NCBI RefSeq assembly: GCF_965644225.1
Contig: NZ_CBFFRJ010000002.1
Coordinates: forward strand, 1 to 64,000
DNA length: 64,000 bases
Origin: CBFFRJ01 sp965644225
GTDB taxonomy: Bacteria; Pseudomonadota; Gammaproteobacteria; Enterobacterales; Enterobacteriaceae
Direction of reading: 5' to 3'
Of this stretch, positions 43,177 through 52,531 are shown piece by piece. Position numbers and translations under genes: made by a program. The notes beneath the pieces were generated by a model. It did not search any database. It was not told the origin of the DNA and saw only the letters and a list, made by a program, of their open reading frames with translations. Position 1 is the stretch's first letter, and each line of letters opens with the position of its first letter.

Positions 43177-45852
43177 ATGAGCAATACAGTATCTGAACAA
43201 TTTGTCAGCACGGTAAAACCCACCCTTCCCGGTCAGCCCGAGTACCCTGGCAGCTGGCCGCAGAGTGAACTGACCTGCACGACGATTAAAGCCCGCATCG
43301 ACCGCTTTCAGCAGTGGCTGGCGCAAGTCTTTGATGCCGGGCTCTCCGCCGAACAACTTATTGAGGCGCGCACTGAATTTATCGACCAGCTGTTACAGCG
43401 TCTGTGGCTGGAGTATGGTTTTGGTGAGCAGAGTGACGCGGCGCTGGTCGCGGTTGGCGGCTACGGTCGCGGTGAGCTGCACCCTCTTTCCGACATCGAT
43501 TTACTTATCTTAAGCCGGGCCAAATTATCCGATGAGCGCGCACAAAAAATTGGCGAACTGCTGACCCTGCTGTGGGATGTCAAACTGGAAGTGGGCCACA
43601 GTGTCCGCACCCTGGATGAATGCCTGCAAGAAGGGCTCTCCGATTTAACCGTTGCCACCAACCTGATTGAATCGCGCCTGCTGATTGGCGATGTCGCCCT
43701 GTTTCTGGAACTACAAAAACACATTTTCAGTGAAAAATTTTGGCCTTCTGAGAAATTTTTCCCGGCGAAAGTTACTGAACAGAACGAACGTCACCAGCGC
43801 TATCACGGCACCAGCTATAACCTTGAACCGGACATCAAAAGCAGCCCTGGCGGCCTGCGAGATATCCACACTCTGCAATGGGTGGCCCGCCGCCATTTTG
43901 GCGCAACATCGCTGGATGAGATGGTGGGATTTGGCTTTTTAACCGAAGCCGAGCGTAATGAGCTGAATGAATGTCTGCATCTGCTCTGGCGGATCCGCTT
44001 CGCCCTGCATCTCGAAGTCAGCCGCTACGACAACCGGCTGCTGTTCGATCGCCAGTTAAGCGTGGCCCAGCGCCTGAATTATGTCGGTGAAGGCAACCAG
44101 CCTGTCGAACATATGATGAAGGATTTCTACCGGGTTACCCGTCGCGTGACCGAGCTTAATCAGATGCTGCTGCAACTGTTTGATGAAGCCATCCTCGCGC
44201 TGACCACCGATGAAAAACCACGGGCGATTGACGATGAATTCCAGTTACGCGGCACACTGATAGATTTACGTGATGAGATGCTGTTTATCCGCGAGCCGCA
44301 GGCCATTTTGCGCATGTTCTATATTATGGTTCGCAACAGCAGCATCACCGGGATCTACTCGACAACGCTACGCCATCTGCGCCATGCCCGTCGTCATCTG
44401 ACGCAGCCGTTATGTTACATTCCGGAAGCCCGTTCAATTTTCTTAAGCCTCCTGCGCCACCCCGGCGCGGTTAAGCGTGGGCTGCTGCCGATGCATCGCC
44501 ACAGCGTACTGTGGGCCTATATGCCACAATGGTCGCATATTGTCGGTCAGATGCAGTTTGACCTCTTTCACGCCTATACCGTCGATGAACACACCATCCG
44601 CGTGATGCTCAAACTGGAAAGTTTTGCTCAGGAAGAGACGCGCCAGCGCCATCCGCTTTGCGTTGATCTGTGGCCGCGGCTGACCCATCCTGAGCTGATT
44701 TTGATTGCCGCTCTGTTCCATGATATCGCCAAAGGTCGCGGCGGCGACCACTCGGTGCTCGGTGCCCAGGATGTGCTGAAATTTGCCGAGCTACACGGGC
44801 TTAACTCGCGGGAAACACAACTGGTTGCCTGGCTTGTGCGTAACCACCTGCTGATGTCAGTCACCGCTCAGCGTCGTGATATTCAGGATCCGGAAGTGAT
44901 CAAGCAGTTCGCCGAAGAGGTACAAACGGAAAACCGTCTGCGTTTTCTGGTCTGTCTGACCGTCGCCGATATCTGCGCCACCAACGAAACTCTGTGGAAC
45001 AGCTGGAAGCAGAGCCTGCTACGCGAGCTCTATTTCGCTACCGAGAAACAGTTGCGTCGTGGCATGCAAAATACCCCGGATATGCGCGAGCGTGTGCGCC
45101 ATCACCAGTTGCAGGCGCTGGCTTTACTGCGTATGGACAACATCGATGAGGAAAAACTTCACCAGATTTGGGCCCGTTGTCGTGCCAACTATTTTGTACG
45201 TCATAGCCCAAATCAGCTCGCCTGGCACGCGCGCCATCTGCTGGAACACGATCTGAGCAAACCGCTCATTTTACTCAGCCCCCAGGCAACACGCGGCGGA
45301 ACGGAGATTTTTATCTGGAGTCCTGACCGGCCCTATCTGTTTGCCGCCGTCTGCGCTGAGCTTGACCGGCGCAATCTGAGCGTACATGACGCCCAGATTT
45401 TCACCACCCGCGATGGGATGGCGATGGACACCTTTATTGTCCTTGAGCCTGATGGCAGCCCACTCTCGGCCGACAGGCATGAAGCAACCAGTTTTGGCCT
45501 GGAGCAAGCGATTACCCAGCACTCCTGGCAGCCGCCGCAACCCCGCCGTCAGCCAGCAAAATTACGTCACTTTAATGTTGATACCGAGGTTAATTTCCTG
45601 CCCACCCACACGGACAGAAGAACCTTCCTCGAACTTATTGCACTCGACCAGCCAGGATTACTGGCGCGTGTCGGCAAGGTGTTTGCCGACCTTGGCATTT
45701 CGCTCCACGGGGCGAGAATTACGACAATTGGTGAGCGAGTAGAAGATTTATTTATAATCGCAACAGCCGACCGGCGTGGCCTTAATAATGAGCTGCAAAG
45801 AGAGGTGCAACAACGGTTGACAGAGGCCCTCAATCCAAACGATAAAGGGTAA
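43177..45852 (+). CDS. glnD: bifunctional uridylyltransferase/uridylyl-removing enzyme
   Basis: GlnD senses glutamine and sets nitrogen control by adding or removing UMP on the PII proteins GlnB and GlnK. The 891-residue protein shows, in order, the nucleotidyltransferase motif GGYGRGELHPLSDIDLLI (from about 93), a helical linker, the HD hydrolase with FHDIAKGRGGDHS (about 515) and two C-terminal ACT domains that bind glutamine (from about 710). Full length relative to K-12. In K-12 it follows map directly; here the sugar-acid cluster intervenes. dapD follows after 32 bases. Confidence 0.98.
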   Translation: MSNTVSEQFVSTVKPTLPGQPEYPGSWPQSELTCTTIKARIDRFQQWLAQVFDAGLSAEQLIEARTEFIDQLLQRLWLEYGFGEQSDAALVAVGGYGRGELHPLSDIDLLILSRAKLSDERAQKIGELLTLLWDVKLEVGHSVRTLDECLQEGLSDLTVATNLIESRLLIGDVALFLELQKHIFSEKFWPSEKFFPAKVTEQNERHQRYHGTSYNLEPDIKSSPGGLRDIHTLQWVARRHFGATSLDEMVGFGFLTEAERNELNECLHLLWRIRFALHLEVSRYDNRLLFDRQLSVAQRLNYVGEGNQPVEHMMKDFYRVTRRVTELNQMLLQLFDEAILALTTDEKPRAIDDEFQLRGTLIDLRDEMLFIREPQAILRMFYIMVRNSSITGIYSTTLRHLRHARRHLTQPLCYIPEARSIFLSLLRHPGAVKRGLLPMHRHSVLWAYMPQWSHIVGQMQFDLFHAYTVDEHTIRVMLKLESFAQEETRQRHPLCVDLWPRLTHPELILIAALFHDIAKGRGGDHSVLGAQDVLKFAELHGLNSRETQLVAWLVRNHLLMSVTAQRRDIQDPEVIKQFAEEVQTENRLRFLVCLTVADICATNETLWNSWKQSLLRELYFATEKQLRRGMQNTPDMRERVRHHQLQALALLRMDNIDEEKLHQIWARCRANYFVRHSPNQLAWHARHLLEHDLSKPLILLSPQATRGGTEIFIWSPDRPYLFAAVCAELDRRNLSVHDAQIFTTRDGMAMDTFIVLEPDGSPLSADRHEATSFGLEQAITQHSWQPPQPRRQPAKLRHFNVDTEVNFLPTHTDRRTFLELIALDQPGLLARVGKVFADLGISLHGARITTIGERVEDLFIIATADRRGLNNELQREVQQRLTEALNPNDKG

Positions 45853-45884
45853 CGTTTTTTTTTACATAGATGGAAAGAGTCATA

Positions 45885-46709
45885 ATGCAGCAGTTACAGA
45901 ACGTTATTGAGGCCGCTTTCGAGCGTCGCGCAGAGATCACCCCGGCAAACGTAGATACCGTTACCCGCGAAGCGGTTAATCAGGTCATTTCCCTGTTGGA
46001 TTCAGGCGCACTGCGCGTCGCTGAGAAAATTGACGGCCAGTGGGTCACCCACCAGTGGCTGAAGAAAGCCGTTCTGCTGTCGTTCCGCATTAACGATAAT
46101 CAGGTTATCGACGGTGCGGAAAGCCGCTACTTCGATAAAGTGCCGATGAAATTCGCTAACTACGACGAAGCACGCTTCCAGAAAGAAGGTTTCCGCGTCG
46201 TGCCGCCAGCGGCAGTACGCCAGGGTGCATTTATCGCCCGTAATACCGTGCTGATGCCGTCCTATGTCAACATTGGCGCTTATGTCGATGAAGGCACAAT
46301 GGTCGACACCTGGGCGACAGTCGGCTCCTGTGCGCAAATCGGTAAAAACGTTCACCTGTCCGGTGGCGTTGGTATCGGCGGCGTTCTTGAGCCATTGCAG
46401 GCCAACCCGACTATCATTGAAGATAACTGCTTTATCGGCGCACGTTCTGAAGTTGTGGAAGGCGTGATTGTCGAAGAGGGTTCCGTTATCTCTATGGGCG
46501 TCTACATCGGCCAGAGTACCCGTATTTACGATCGTGAAACCGGTGAAGTGCACTACGGTCGCGTACCTGCGGGCTCCGTTGTCGTTTCCGGCAACCTGCC
46601 TTCAAAAGACGGTAAATACAGCCTGTACTGTGCTGTAATCGTTAAGAAAGTCGATGCAAAAACCCGTGGCAAAGTTGGGATCAACGAACTGCTTCGTACC
46701 ATCGATTAA
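45885..46709 (+). CDS. dapD: tetrahydrodipicolinate N-succinyltransferase
   Basis: DapD makes N-succinyl-2-amino-6-ketopimelate in lysine and diaminopimelate synthesis. The protein has a left-handed beta-helix of hexapeptide repeats (about 105-230). The ATG at 45885 gives the 274 residues of K-12, beginning MQQLQNVIE; five upstream codons to 45870 are unlikely. It is downstream of glnD and followed by a palindromic repeat. Confidence 0.98.
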   Translation: MQQLQNVIEAAFERRAEITPANVDTVTREAVNQVISLLDSGALRVAEKIDGQWVTHQWLKKAVLLSFRINDNQVIDGAESRYFDKVPMKFANYDEARFQKEGFRVVPPAAVRQGAFIARNTVLMPSYVNIGAYVDEGTMVDTWATVGSCAQIGKNVHLSGGVGIGGVLEPLQANPTIIEDNCFIGARSEVVEGVIVEEGSVISMGVYIGQSTRIYDRETGEVHYGRVPAGSVVVSGNLPSKDGKYSLYCAVIVKKVDAKTRGKVGINELLRTID

Positions 46710-46714
46710 GTCAT

Positions 46715-46739
46715 ACCCTCTCCCAATTCGGGAGAGGGT
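46715..46739. repeat. CTCTCCC palindrome, copy 1 (dapD-yaeH)
   Basis: A 10-base-pair stem ACCCTCTCCC/GGGAGAGGGT around AATTC. Related palindromes recur at 47256-47274, 48604-48631 and 55882-55902. No T run follows, so it is better read as a dispersed intergenic palindrome that may stabilise mRNA ends. Confidence 0.7.
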
Positions 46740-46830
46740 GATATATCCCGCCTTTTTGCTATTTTGAGGTGGCGAAATTAGATTTTTTCGTTAATTATTC
46801 ATAGGTTATGTTGAGCTTAAGGGTACCGCT

Positions 46831-47220
46831 ATGTACGATAATCTGAAAAGTTTAGGCATTACCAATCCTGATGAAATTGACCGTTACAGCCTCCGCCAGG
46901 AAGCGAATAACGACATCCTGAAAATCTATTTTCACAAGGACAAAGGCGAGTTTTTTGCCAAAAGCGTAAAGTTTAAATACCCTCGTCAGCGTAAGACGGT
47001 GGTTGCCGATGGTGTGGGTCAGGGTTATAAAGAAGTGCAGGAGATCAGTCCAAATCTGCGCTATGTTATTGATGAACTTGACCAAATCTGCCAACGCGAT
47101 CGCACGGATATTGATTTAAAACGCAAGATCCTTGACGATCTCCGTCACCTTGAAAGCGTGGTTGCCAATAAGATCAATGAAATTGAATCTGACCTGGAAA
47201 AACTCACGCGCAATAAATGA
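46831..47220 (+). CDS. yaeH: YaeH family protein (DUF3461)
   Basis: A conserved 129-residue protein of unknown function. It begins MYDNLKSLGITNPDEID and is rich in charged residues, with a predicted helical, possibly coiled-coil C-terminal third (about 85-128). No catalytic motif is visible. It aligns over its full length with K-12 YaeH, in the same place between dapD and cdaR. Confidence 0.94.
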   Translation: MYDNLKSLGITNPDEIDRYSLRQEANNDILKIYFHKDKGEFFAKSVKFKYPRQRKTVVADGVGQGYKEVQEISPNLRYVIDELDQICQRDRTDIDLKRKILDDLRHLESVVANKINEIESDLEKLTRNK

Positions 47221-47255
47221 TGGCGATGGGTGCGGTCTGATGCCCGCCCCCCAAT

Positions 47256-47274
47256 CCTCTCCCGGTGGGAGAGG
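47256..47274. repeat. CTCTCCC palindrome, copy 2 (yaeH-cdaR)
   Basis: An 8-base-pair stem CCTCTCCC/GGGAGAGG around GGT, just before the shared yaeH/cdaR terminator. Confidence 0.65.
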
Positions 47275-47286
47275 GAGAAAACATTA

Positions 47287-47320
47287 AAAACGGCAACCCT
47301 GAGGTTGCCGTTTTGCTTTT
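47287..47320. terminator. bidirectional terminator between yaeH and cdaR
   Basis: A 12-base-pair stem AAAACGGCAACC/GGTTGCCGTTTT (47287-47298 with 47303-47314) around CTGA, with T-rich sequence on both strands, serves the convergent yaeH and cdaR. Confidence 0.9.
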
Positions 47321-47323
47321 TAT

Positions 47324-48481
47324 CTAGCGCTGTTCATCCAGCTGCAGCGCCACGTACAGCAGCAGCCTGTCATCGAAATTCCCCAGATCCAGCCCGGTTA
47401 ACTCAGAAATACGATTAAGACGATATTCCAGCGTATTACGGTGAATAAAGAGCGCTTTTGACGTCGCCAGCGGCTGAACATTATGGCGGAACCACGCCGA
47501 CAGGGTTCTGCGCAACAGACCGTTGTTATCCATTGCTTTAAGGCGTTGTAGAGGACGGGAGAGTTCGTTGGCCTGCCAGCCGCCACGCAGACTGTCAAGC
47601 AGCACCGGTAGCATCAAATCCTGATAGAAATAGCTACGGCTTTCCGGCATGCGCTGTTTACCCACCATCATGGTGGTACGCGCCGTGCGGTAAGAGCGGG
47701 CAATGCTGCCAGGTCCAGTGAAGTAATTACCCAGCGCCACACGAAAACGCAGCTGGCCATTCTCTTTCATGCGCTGAATCAGTTGTTCGACCCGTTTGCG
47801 ATGATCTTCAGCATCCCAACGGCCAAACTGGTTCAGCGCAGGTTTCAGCACCACCATCTCGGTCAGGGAAACAATCGCAATCAGGTTGTTTCTTTCCGGA
47901 GTGGTCAGGGCATTTTGCAGTTGCTGGAGCTCCGCCATGGCGCTGTCGACACCCAACTGACCGCTGTCCACTTCAACCACCGCCACCACACGCGGCTGGT
48001 TCAGGTCGATACCTAAACGCTGAGCCCATTCGGTAAGTGCCGGCGTATGTTCTTCAGCCTGGATAAGGTTCATCACCAGCTCTTCGCGCAGGCGACTATC
48101 CTGCGCCAGCAGGTGCATCAGACGGGATTGTTCCAGCATCATCTCGGCGGTCATGCACACCAGCTCGCCGTATTTGCGCAACGTCTCCGGCTCGCCGGTC
48201 AGACCGATAACCCCCACAATCTCGCCTTCCAGACGCAATGGCAGGTTGATCCCCTGACGGACGCCATGCAGATGGCGCGCCACCGCATCGTCGATATCCA
48301 CCACGCGCCCCTGCGCCAGCACAAGCAGTGCACCTTCGTGCAATTCACCAATTCGTTCGCGATCTCCGCTACCAATAATCCGGCCACGTGCATCCATCAC
48401 GTTAATGTTTGTATCGATGATGCGCATAGTGCGCGCCACGATATCCTGTGCCATTTTAGTATCAAGATGCCAGCCAGCCAT
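47324..48481 (-). CDS. cdaR: sugar diacid utilisation regulator
   Basis: CdaR activates genes for D-glucarate, D-galactarate and D-glycerate use. The protein has the N-terminal sugar-diacid recognition domain (about 1-135) and a C-terminal PucR-type helix-turn-helix (LFIHRNTLEYRLNRI near residue 340). The ATG at 48481 follows GGGAGGG and gives 385 residues, as in K-12; the ORF extends to 48550 without conservation. It is downstream of degP with a palindromic repeat in between. Confidence 0.96.
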   Translation of the reverse strand: MAGWHLDTKMAQDIVARTMRIIDTNINVMDARGRIIGSGDRERIGELHEGALLVLAQGRVVDIDDAVARHLHGVRQGINLPLRLEGEIVGVIGLTGEPETLRKYGELVCMTAEMMLEQSRLMHLLAQDSRLREELVMNLIQAEEHTPALTEWAQRLGIDLNQPRVVAVVEVDSGQLGVDSAMAELQQLQNALTTPERNNLIAIVSLTEMVVLKPALNQFGRWDAEDHRKRVEQLIQRMKENGQLRFRVALGNYFTGPGSIARSYRTARTTMMVGKQRMPESRSYFYQDLMLPVLLDSLRGGWQANELSRPLQRLKAMDNNGLLRRTLSAWFRHNVQPLATSKALFIHRNTLEYRLNRISELTGLDLGNFDDRLLLYVALQLDEQR

Positions 48482-48603
48482 GTAACCCTCCCGTGAACAG
48501 AGCACAAGCATATGGCAGAAAATTATGCCATGCACTGTGCATATGCACAAAGCAAAGATTAGAAGTGTGGAGTTGTGGAAGGCCTCACAAAATCTGAGGG
48601 AAG

Positions 48604-48631
48604 CCCTCCCCTCCCGAGCGGGAGAAGAGGG
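48604..48631. repeat. CTCTCCC-type palindrome, copy 3 (degP-cdaR)
   Basis: CCCTCCCCTCCCGAGCGGGAGAAGAGGG can fold into an imperfect hairpin on either strand, 10 bases after the degP stop. It may stabilise or end the degP transcript. Confidence 0.6.
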
Positions 48632-48641
48632 TTATTACGGG

Positions 48642-50075
48642 TTATTGCATGAGCAGATAGAGCGAAGAATCACCACGCTGGATATTCAGAGCCAGCACTG
48701 AAGGTTTACTGTCGAGAATTTTGCGCAACTCGCCCAGATTTTTCACCGGCTGTTGGTTCGCGCCAATCACCACATCCCCTTTCTTCAGCCCAATGCGGGC
48801 CGCAGGCGTATTGGCTTTAACATCGTTAACCGCCACACCCTCATCTTTGCCTTTGTTGCTCATCTCAGCGCCTTCAATCCCGCTGAAGACCGTCGCTGTT
48901 TCAGCTGGAGTCTGGCTACCCTGTTGCAGCTCAAGACTTACATTCACCGGTTTGCCCTCACGCACCAGACCCAGTTGTACTTTGCTGCCAATCGGCATGG
49001 AACCCACTTCCGCACGTAATGCGGCGAAGCTGCTGATGGGTTTGCCATTCAACGAAGTAATCACATCCCCGGCCTTCACGCCCGCTTTCGCGGCAGCAGA
49101 ATTCGCCATCACCTGGCTAACAAAGGCACCACGTTGCGCATCGACTTTCATGGCTTTCGCCAGTTCGGAGTTCAGCTCAGTGCCCATAATTCCCAGCTCA
49201 CCACGACGTACCTGGCCGTACTGCACCATTTGCGCGGTCAGGTTTTTCACCATATTGCTGGGGATCGCGAAACCAATACCGATGTTGCCGCCGTCCGGCG
49301 CCAGAATAGCGGTGTTAATCCCGATAAGCTCACCGTTGAGGTTAACCAATGCGCCGCCGGAGTTGCCACGGTTAATGGCCGCATCCGTCTGAATGAAGTT
49401 CTCGTAGTTTTCCGCATTCAGGCCGCTACGACCCAGCGCAGAAACAATCCCCGAAGTGACGGTTTCACCCAGGCCGAACGGGTTACCAATGGCCACGGTA
49501 TAATCACCCACGCGCAGGGCATCAGAATCTGCCAGTTGGATCGCGGTCAGGTTTTTTGGCTCCTGAATCTGAATCAATGCGATATCAGAGCGCGGGTCTT
49601 TACCTACCACTTTCGCATCAAACTTACGTCCGTCACTGAGCTGAACTTTGATGGTCGTGGCGTTATCGACAACGTGATTGTTGGTGACGACATAACCTTT
49701 AGCAGAGTCAATGATGACACCGGAACCCAGCGCCATAAATTTCTGCTGCTGGCCGCCGCCCTGGCTTCCACCCTGACCGCCCCCCTGGCAAAATGGTGAG
49801 CTCTGGAACGGAGAACCTTCCTGGCAGAACGGGGAATCATCGCCAAAGAATTGCTGGAAATTACGTGGCATACGTGGCGTGATCACCGTCGTACTGCCTT
49901 CAACGTTAATGCTGACCACGGATGGCATCACTTTTTCGAGCATCGGGGCCAGACTTGGAAGTTGCTGCTGTGACGTTGCTGATGACGCAGTCTCAGCCGC
50001 CATGGAAGATAACGGGGTCAGTGCCAGACCTAAACTCAGTGCCAGTGCACTCATTGCTAATGTCGTTTTTTTCAT
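48642..50075 (-). CDS. degP: periplasmic serine endoprotease DegP
   Basis: DegP (HtrA, protease Do) degrades or chaperones misfolded envelope proteins, assembling into cages. The 477-residue precursor has a 26-residue signal peptide, a trypsin-like domain with the triad in TNNHVVD (His), SDIALIQ (Asp) and GNSGGAL (Ser), and two PDZ domains. The LA loop is enriched in Gly and Gln (GGGQGGSQGGGQQQ), typical and variable in length; K-12 has 474 residues. A perfect sigma-E promoter lies upstream. Confidence 0.98.
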   Translation of the reverse strand: MKKTTLAMSALALSLGLALTPLSSMAAETASSATSQQQLPSLAPMLEKVMPSVVSINVEGSTTVITPRMPRNFQQFFGDDSPFCQEGSPFQSSPFCQGGGQGGSQGGGQQQKFMALGSGVIIDSAKGYVVTNNHVVDNATTIKVQLSDGRKFDAKVVGKDPRSDIALIQIQEPKNLTAIQLADSDALRVGDYTVAIGNPFGLGETVTSGIVSALGRSGLNAENYENFIQTDAAINRGNSGGALVNLNGELIGINTAILAPDGGNIGIGFAIPSNMVKNLTAQMVQYGQVRRGELGIMGTELNSELAKAMKVDAQRGAFVSQVMANSAAAKAGVKAGDVITSLNGKPISSFAALRAEVGSMPIGSKVQLGLVREGKPVNVSLELQQGSQTPAETATVFSGIEGAEMSNKGKDEGVAVNDVKANTPAARIGLKKGDVVIGANQQPVKNLGELRKILDSKPSVLALNIQRGDSSLYLLMQ

Positions 50076-50122
50076 GTCTCAATCTCTTTACTGATTACGC
50101 ATAACGGCTGTGTATGTGGTTC

Positions 50123-50150
50123 TCAGAGTCGTTTTATAACGTGAAGTTCC
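50123..50150 (-). promoter_or_regulatory. sigma-E promoter of degP
   Basis: On the minus strand GGAACTT (50144-50150) and TCTGA (50123-50127) are separated by 16 bases, an exact sigma-E consensus promoter, 47 bases from the degP start. A GTAAA half-site (50192-50196) further up could belong to a CpxR box, but the second half is not convincing. Confidence 0.92.
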
Positions 50151-50209
50151 GGGATTAAGTTTTTGGAAAAAGTAAAAAATTATTGTCTCTCTTTACAATT
50201 CCCGACTCA

Positions 50210-51724
50210 TTATTCCACCGCCATCAGGCGGCGGTATTCATCCCATGCATACAAATCTGTCATTCCGCTGATATAGTCCTGGATTAAACGACAGCGGTGA
50301 TAATATTCCATCACCGGGTAATCAGCCGCCTCCGGGGATAATTTACTCACCGCCTCAACATAGGCCAGCCGATGGCGGGTTGACAGTTTTTGCAGCAGCC
50401 GGGATTCAATCGGTAAACGCCGCACCCTGTCTTTTTCCACCAGCAGTGAAAAATCCTCAAGGGATAATTGCAGCAACGGCCGATAGATCTCCAGCAGTCC
50501 GCTAATAACACGGTATCCCTGCAATTCCAGCTGTTCCACATCGGGATGGCTGAACACTTCTTTTATGGCGACGTTTTTATATAATTCAAGGAGCTGACTG
50601 TAGTCACTGTCGTCTTCAAGCAGAGCGTGGTTGAATTCTCCGCTGTATATTTGCGGTAAGTTTTCGATAAAGCGTTGCGCTGCATAGGGCACCAGTTTAT
50701 TTAATGTATTAACCCGTAAATACATAAAGAACTGATCTTCAGCACTGCGACTGAGGGTATTCGCGCGGGATTTATCCCAGGCATTTTCCACCACCTGAGA
50801 AAAGAGCGACCCTTTGCTATGTTCGCCCCAGGCATCATACAGATGCTGGTAAAGCTGCTCGGCAGAAAAAATACGTTTCTCCACCGCATCCTCAAGGTCA
50901 GCCACGCAATAGGAAATATCATCAGCCGCTTCCATAATCCAGGTCAATGGAAAGCGACTGTAAGTATCGAGGTCTAATTCTTTACGTAAGCGTTCGACAT
51001 AAGCCTCTTCGGAAAAATAGAAGCCGGGCTTTTTCATTAAATAGCTGTGCGAAGCGGGGGTTTCCCCTGTCCACCATGCCGGACGGGTGTATTTCAGAAT
51101 ACAACCAACCTGCGCCCAGGTCAGGTTCATGCGCATTAGCGTATGCACTAAACGGATCCCCTGCGCATTACCTTCAAAATGGCTTAAATCCTGCCGCACC
51201 TTACAACGCAGCGCATTCAGACTCTCTTCGCCTGCACGCAGGCGCAGCGTCGCGACCTCGCAACGATCATCGGTTAAGGGCTGACTTAGCGCATCGTCCG
51301 GCGCCAGGCGCTGGCGGAACCAGTCATTAATCGCCGCCTCACCAAAATGACCAAATGGCGGATTACCGATGTCATGCATCAGACACGCCATCTCGACAAT
51401 GCTTTCAAACGGCCCGGTCAGCTCATCCAGCCCGTAGGTTTCAAGCAGGCGCATCTCTTTCAGGCGACTCAGAATTTCTTTGGCGATATAGCGACCGACC
51501 TGCTGCACCTCCAGAGAATGGGTCAGACGCGTACGCACCGCCGCGTTACGCTCAAGAGGGAAGACCTGGGTCTTTTGTTGCAGGCGACGGATCGCTGCTG
51601 AATTGATGATTCGCCCACGATCGCTTTCGAAAATGCGCAGAATTTCACGTTCAGTTATCGCACCAGTGGGTGAGCGAAAACGACGGTGCCAGTTTATTTT
51701 TTTTCGAAAATCGATCTCAGCCAT
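50210..51724 (-). CDS. dgt: dGTP triphosphohydrolase
   Basis: Dgt cleaves dGTP to deoxyguanosine and triphosphate. The HD-domain metal site is visible in TRLTHSLEVQQVG and MHDIGNPPFGHFGE (about residue 115), and DDISYCVADLED carries a later ligand. I start at the ATG at 51724 (504 residues; K-12 has 505), beginning MAEIDFRKK, after GGAG; the ORF reaches 51760. It diverges from mtnN. Confidence 0.97.
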   Translation of the reverse strand: MAEIDFRKKINWHRRFRSPTGAITEREILRIFESDRGRIINSAAIRRLQQKTQVFPLERNAAVRTRLTHSLEVQQVGRYIAKEILSRLKEMRLLETYGLDELTGPFESIVEMACLMHDIGNPPFGHFGEAAINDWFRQRLAPDDALSQPLTDDRCEVATLRLRAGEESLNALRCKVRQDLSHFEGNAQGIRLVHTLMRMNLTWAQVGCILKYTRPAWWTGETPASHSYLMKKPGFYFSEEAYVERLRKELDLDTYSRFPLTWIMEAADDISYCVADLEDAVEKRIFSAEQLYQHLYDAWGEHSKGSLFSQVVENAWDKSRANTLSRSAEDQFFMYLRVNTLNKLVPYAAQRFIENLPQIYSGEFNHALLEDDSDYSQLLELYKNVAIKEVFSHPDVEQLELQGYRVISGLLEIYRPLLQLSLEDFSLLVEKDRVRRLPIESRLLQKLSTRHRLAYVEAVSKLSPEAADYPVMEYYHRCRLIQDYISGMTDLYAWDEYRRLMAVE

Positions 51725-51832
51725 TTCCTCTCCTGTTTGCGAGACGTCACGGGATGTCATGCAATTCTGTATGCCATGATAGACTATGCCCTGTAAACGT
51801 AATCCTGTCTTATCACTTTAGCGAGTATCTCC

Positions 51833-52531
51833 ATGAAAATTGGTATTATTGGTGCAATGGAAGAAGAAGTTACGCTGCTGCGTGACAAAATCGACAACCG
51901 TCAGACCCTGACCATTGGCGGCAGTGAAATTTACACCGGTACGCTGAATGGTACAGACGTTGCCCTGCTGAAATCCGGCATTGGTAAAGTGGCCGCCGCC
52001 ATGGGCGCCACGCTGCTGCTGGAACGCTGCAAGCCGGACGTGATTATCAATACCGGTTCTGCTGGCGGGCTGGCCGCCACCCTGAAAGTGGGTGATATCG
52101 TGGTGTCTGATGAAGCGCGCTACCACGACGCGGATGTTACGGCCTTTGGCTACGAATTCGGCCAACTCCCGGGCTGCCCGGCAGGCTTTAAAGCGGATGA
52201 AAAACTGGTGGCGGCGGCAGAGGCCTGCATCAAAGAGCTTAACCTGAACGCCGTTCGTGGCCTGATTGTCAGCGGTGATGCCTTTATCAACGGCTCCGTT
52301 GGCCTTGCAAAAATTCGCCATAATTTCCCGCAGGCGGCGGCGGTAGAAATGGAAGCGACCGCAATTGCCCATGTCTGTTACAACTTTGGCGTTCCTTTTG
52401 TGGTTGTGCGAGCTATTTCTGACGTTGCCGATCAGCAGTCACACCTGAGCTTTGACGAGTTCCTGGTGGTCGCTGCGAAACAGTCCAGCCTGATGGTTGA
52501 AACACTGGTGCAGAATCTGACCCGTGGCTAA
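51833..52531 (+). CDS. mtnN: 5'-methylthioadenosine/S-adenosylhomocysteine nucleosidase
   Basis: MtnN (Pfs) removes adenine from methylthioadenosine and S-adenosylhomocysteine, recycling methionine and supplying the autoinducer-2 precursor. The 232 residues equal K-12, with MEEEVTLL at residues 7-14, the VEMEATAIAHVC ribose-binding segment and catalytic Asp in ISDVAD. It overlaps btuF by 8 bases and heads mtnN-btuF-yadS. Confidence 0.98.
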   Translation: MKIGIIGAMEEEVTLLRDKIDNRQTLTIGGSEIYTGTLNGTDVALLKSGIGKVAAAMGATLLLERCKPDVIINTGSAGGLAATLKVGDIVVSDEARYHDADVTAFGYEFGQLPGCPAGFKADEKLVAAAEACIKELNLNAVRGLIVSGDAFINGSVGLAKIRHNFPQAAAVEMEATAIAHVCYNFGVPFVVVRAISDVADQQSHLSFDEFLVVAAKQSSLMVETLVQNLTRG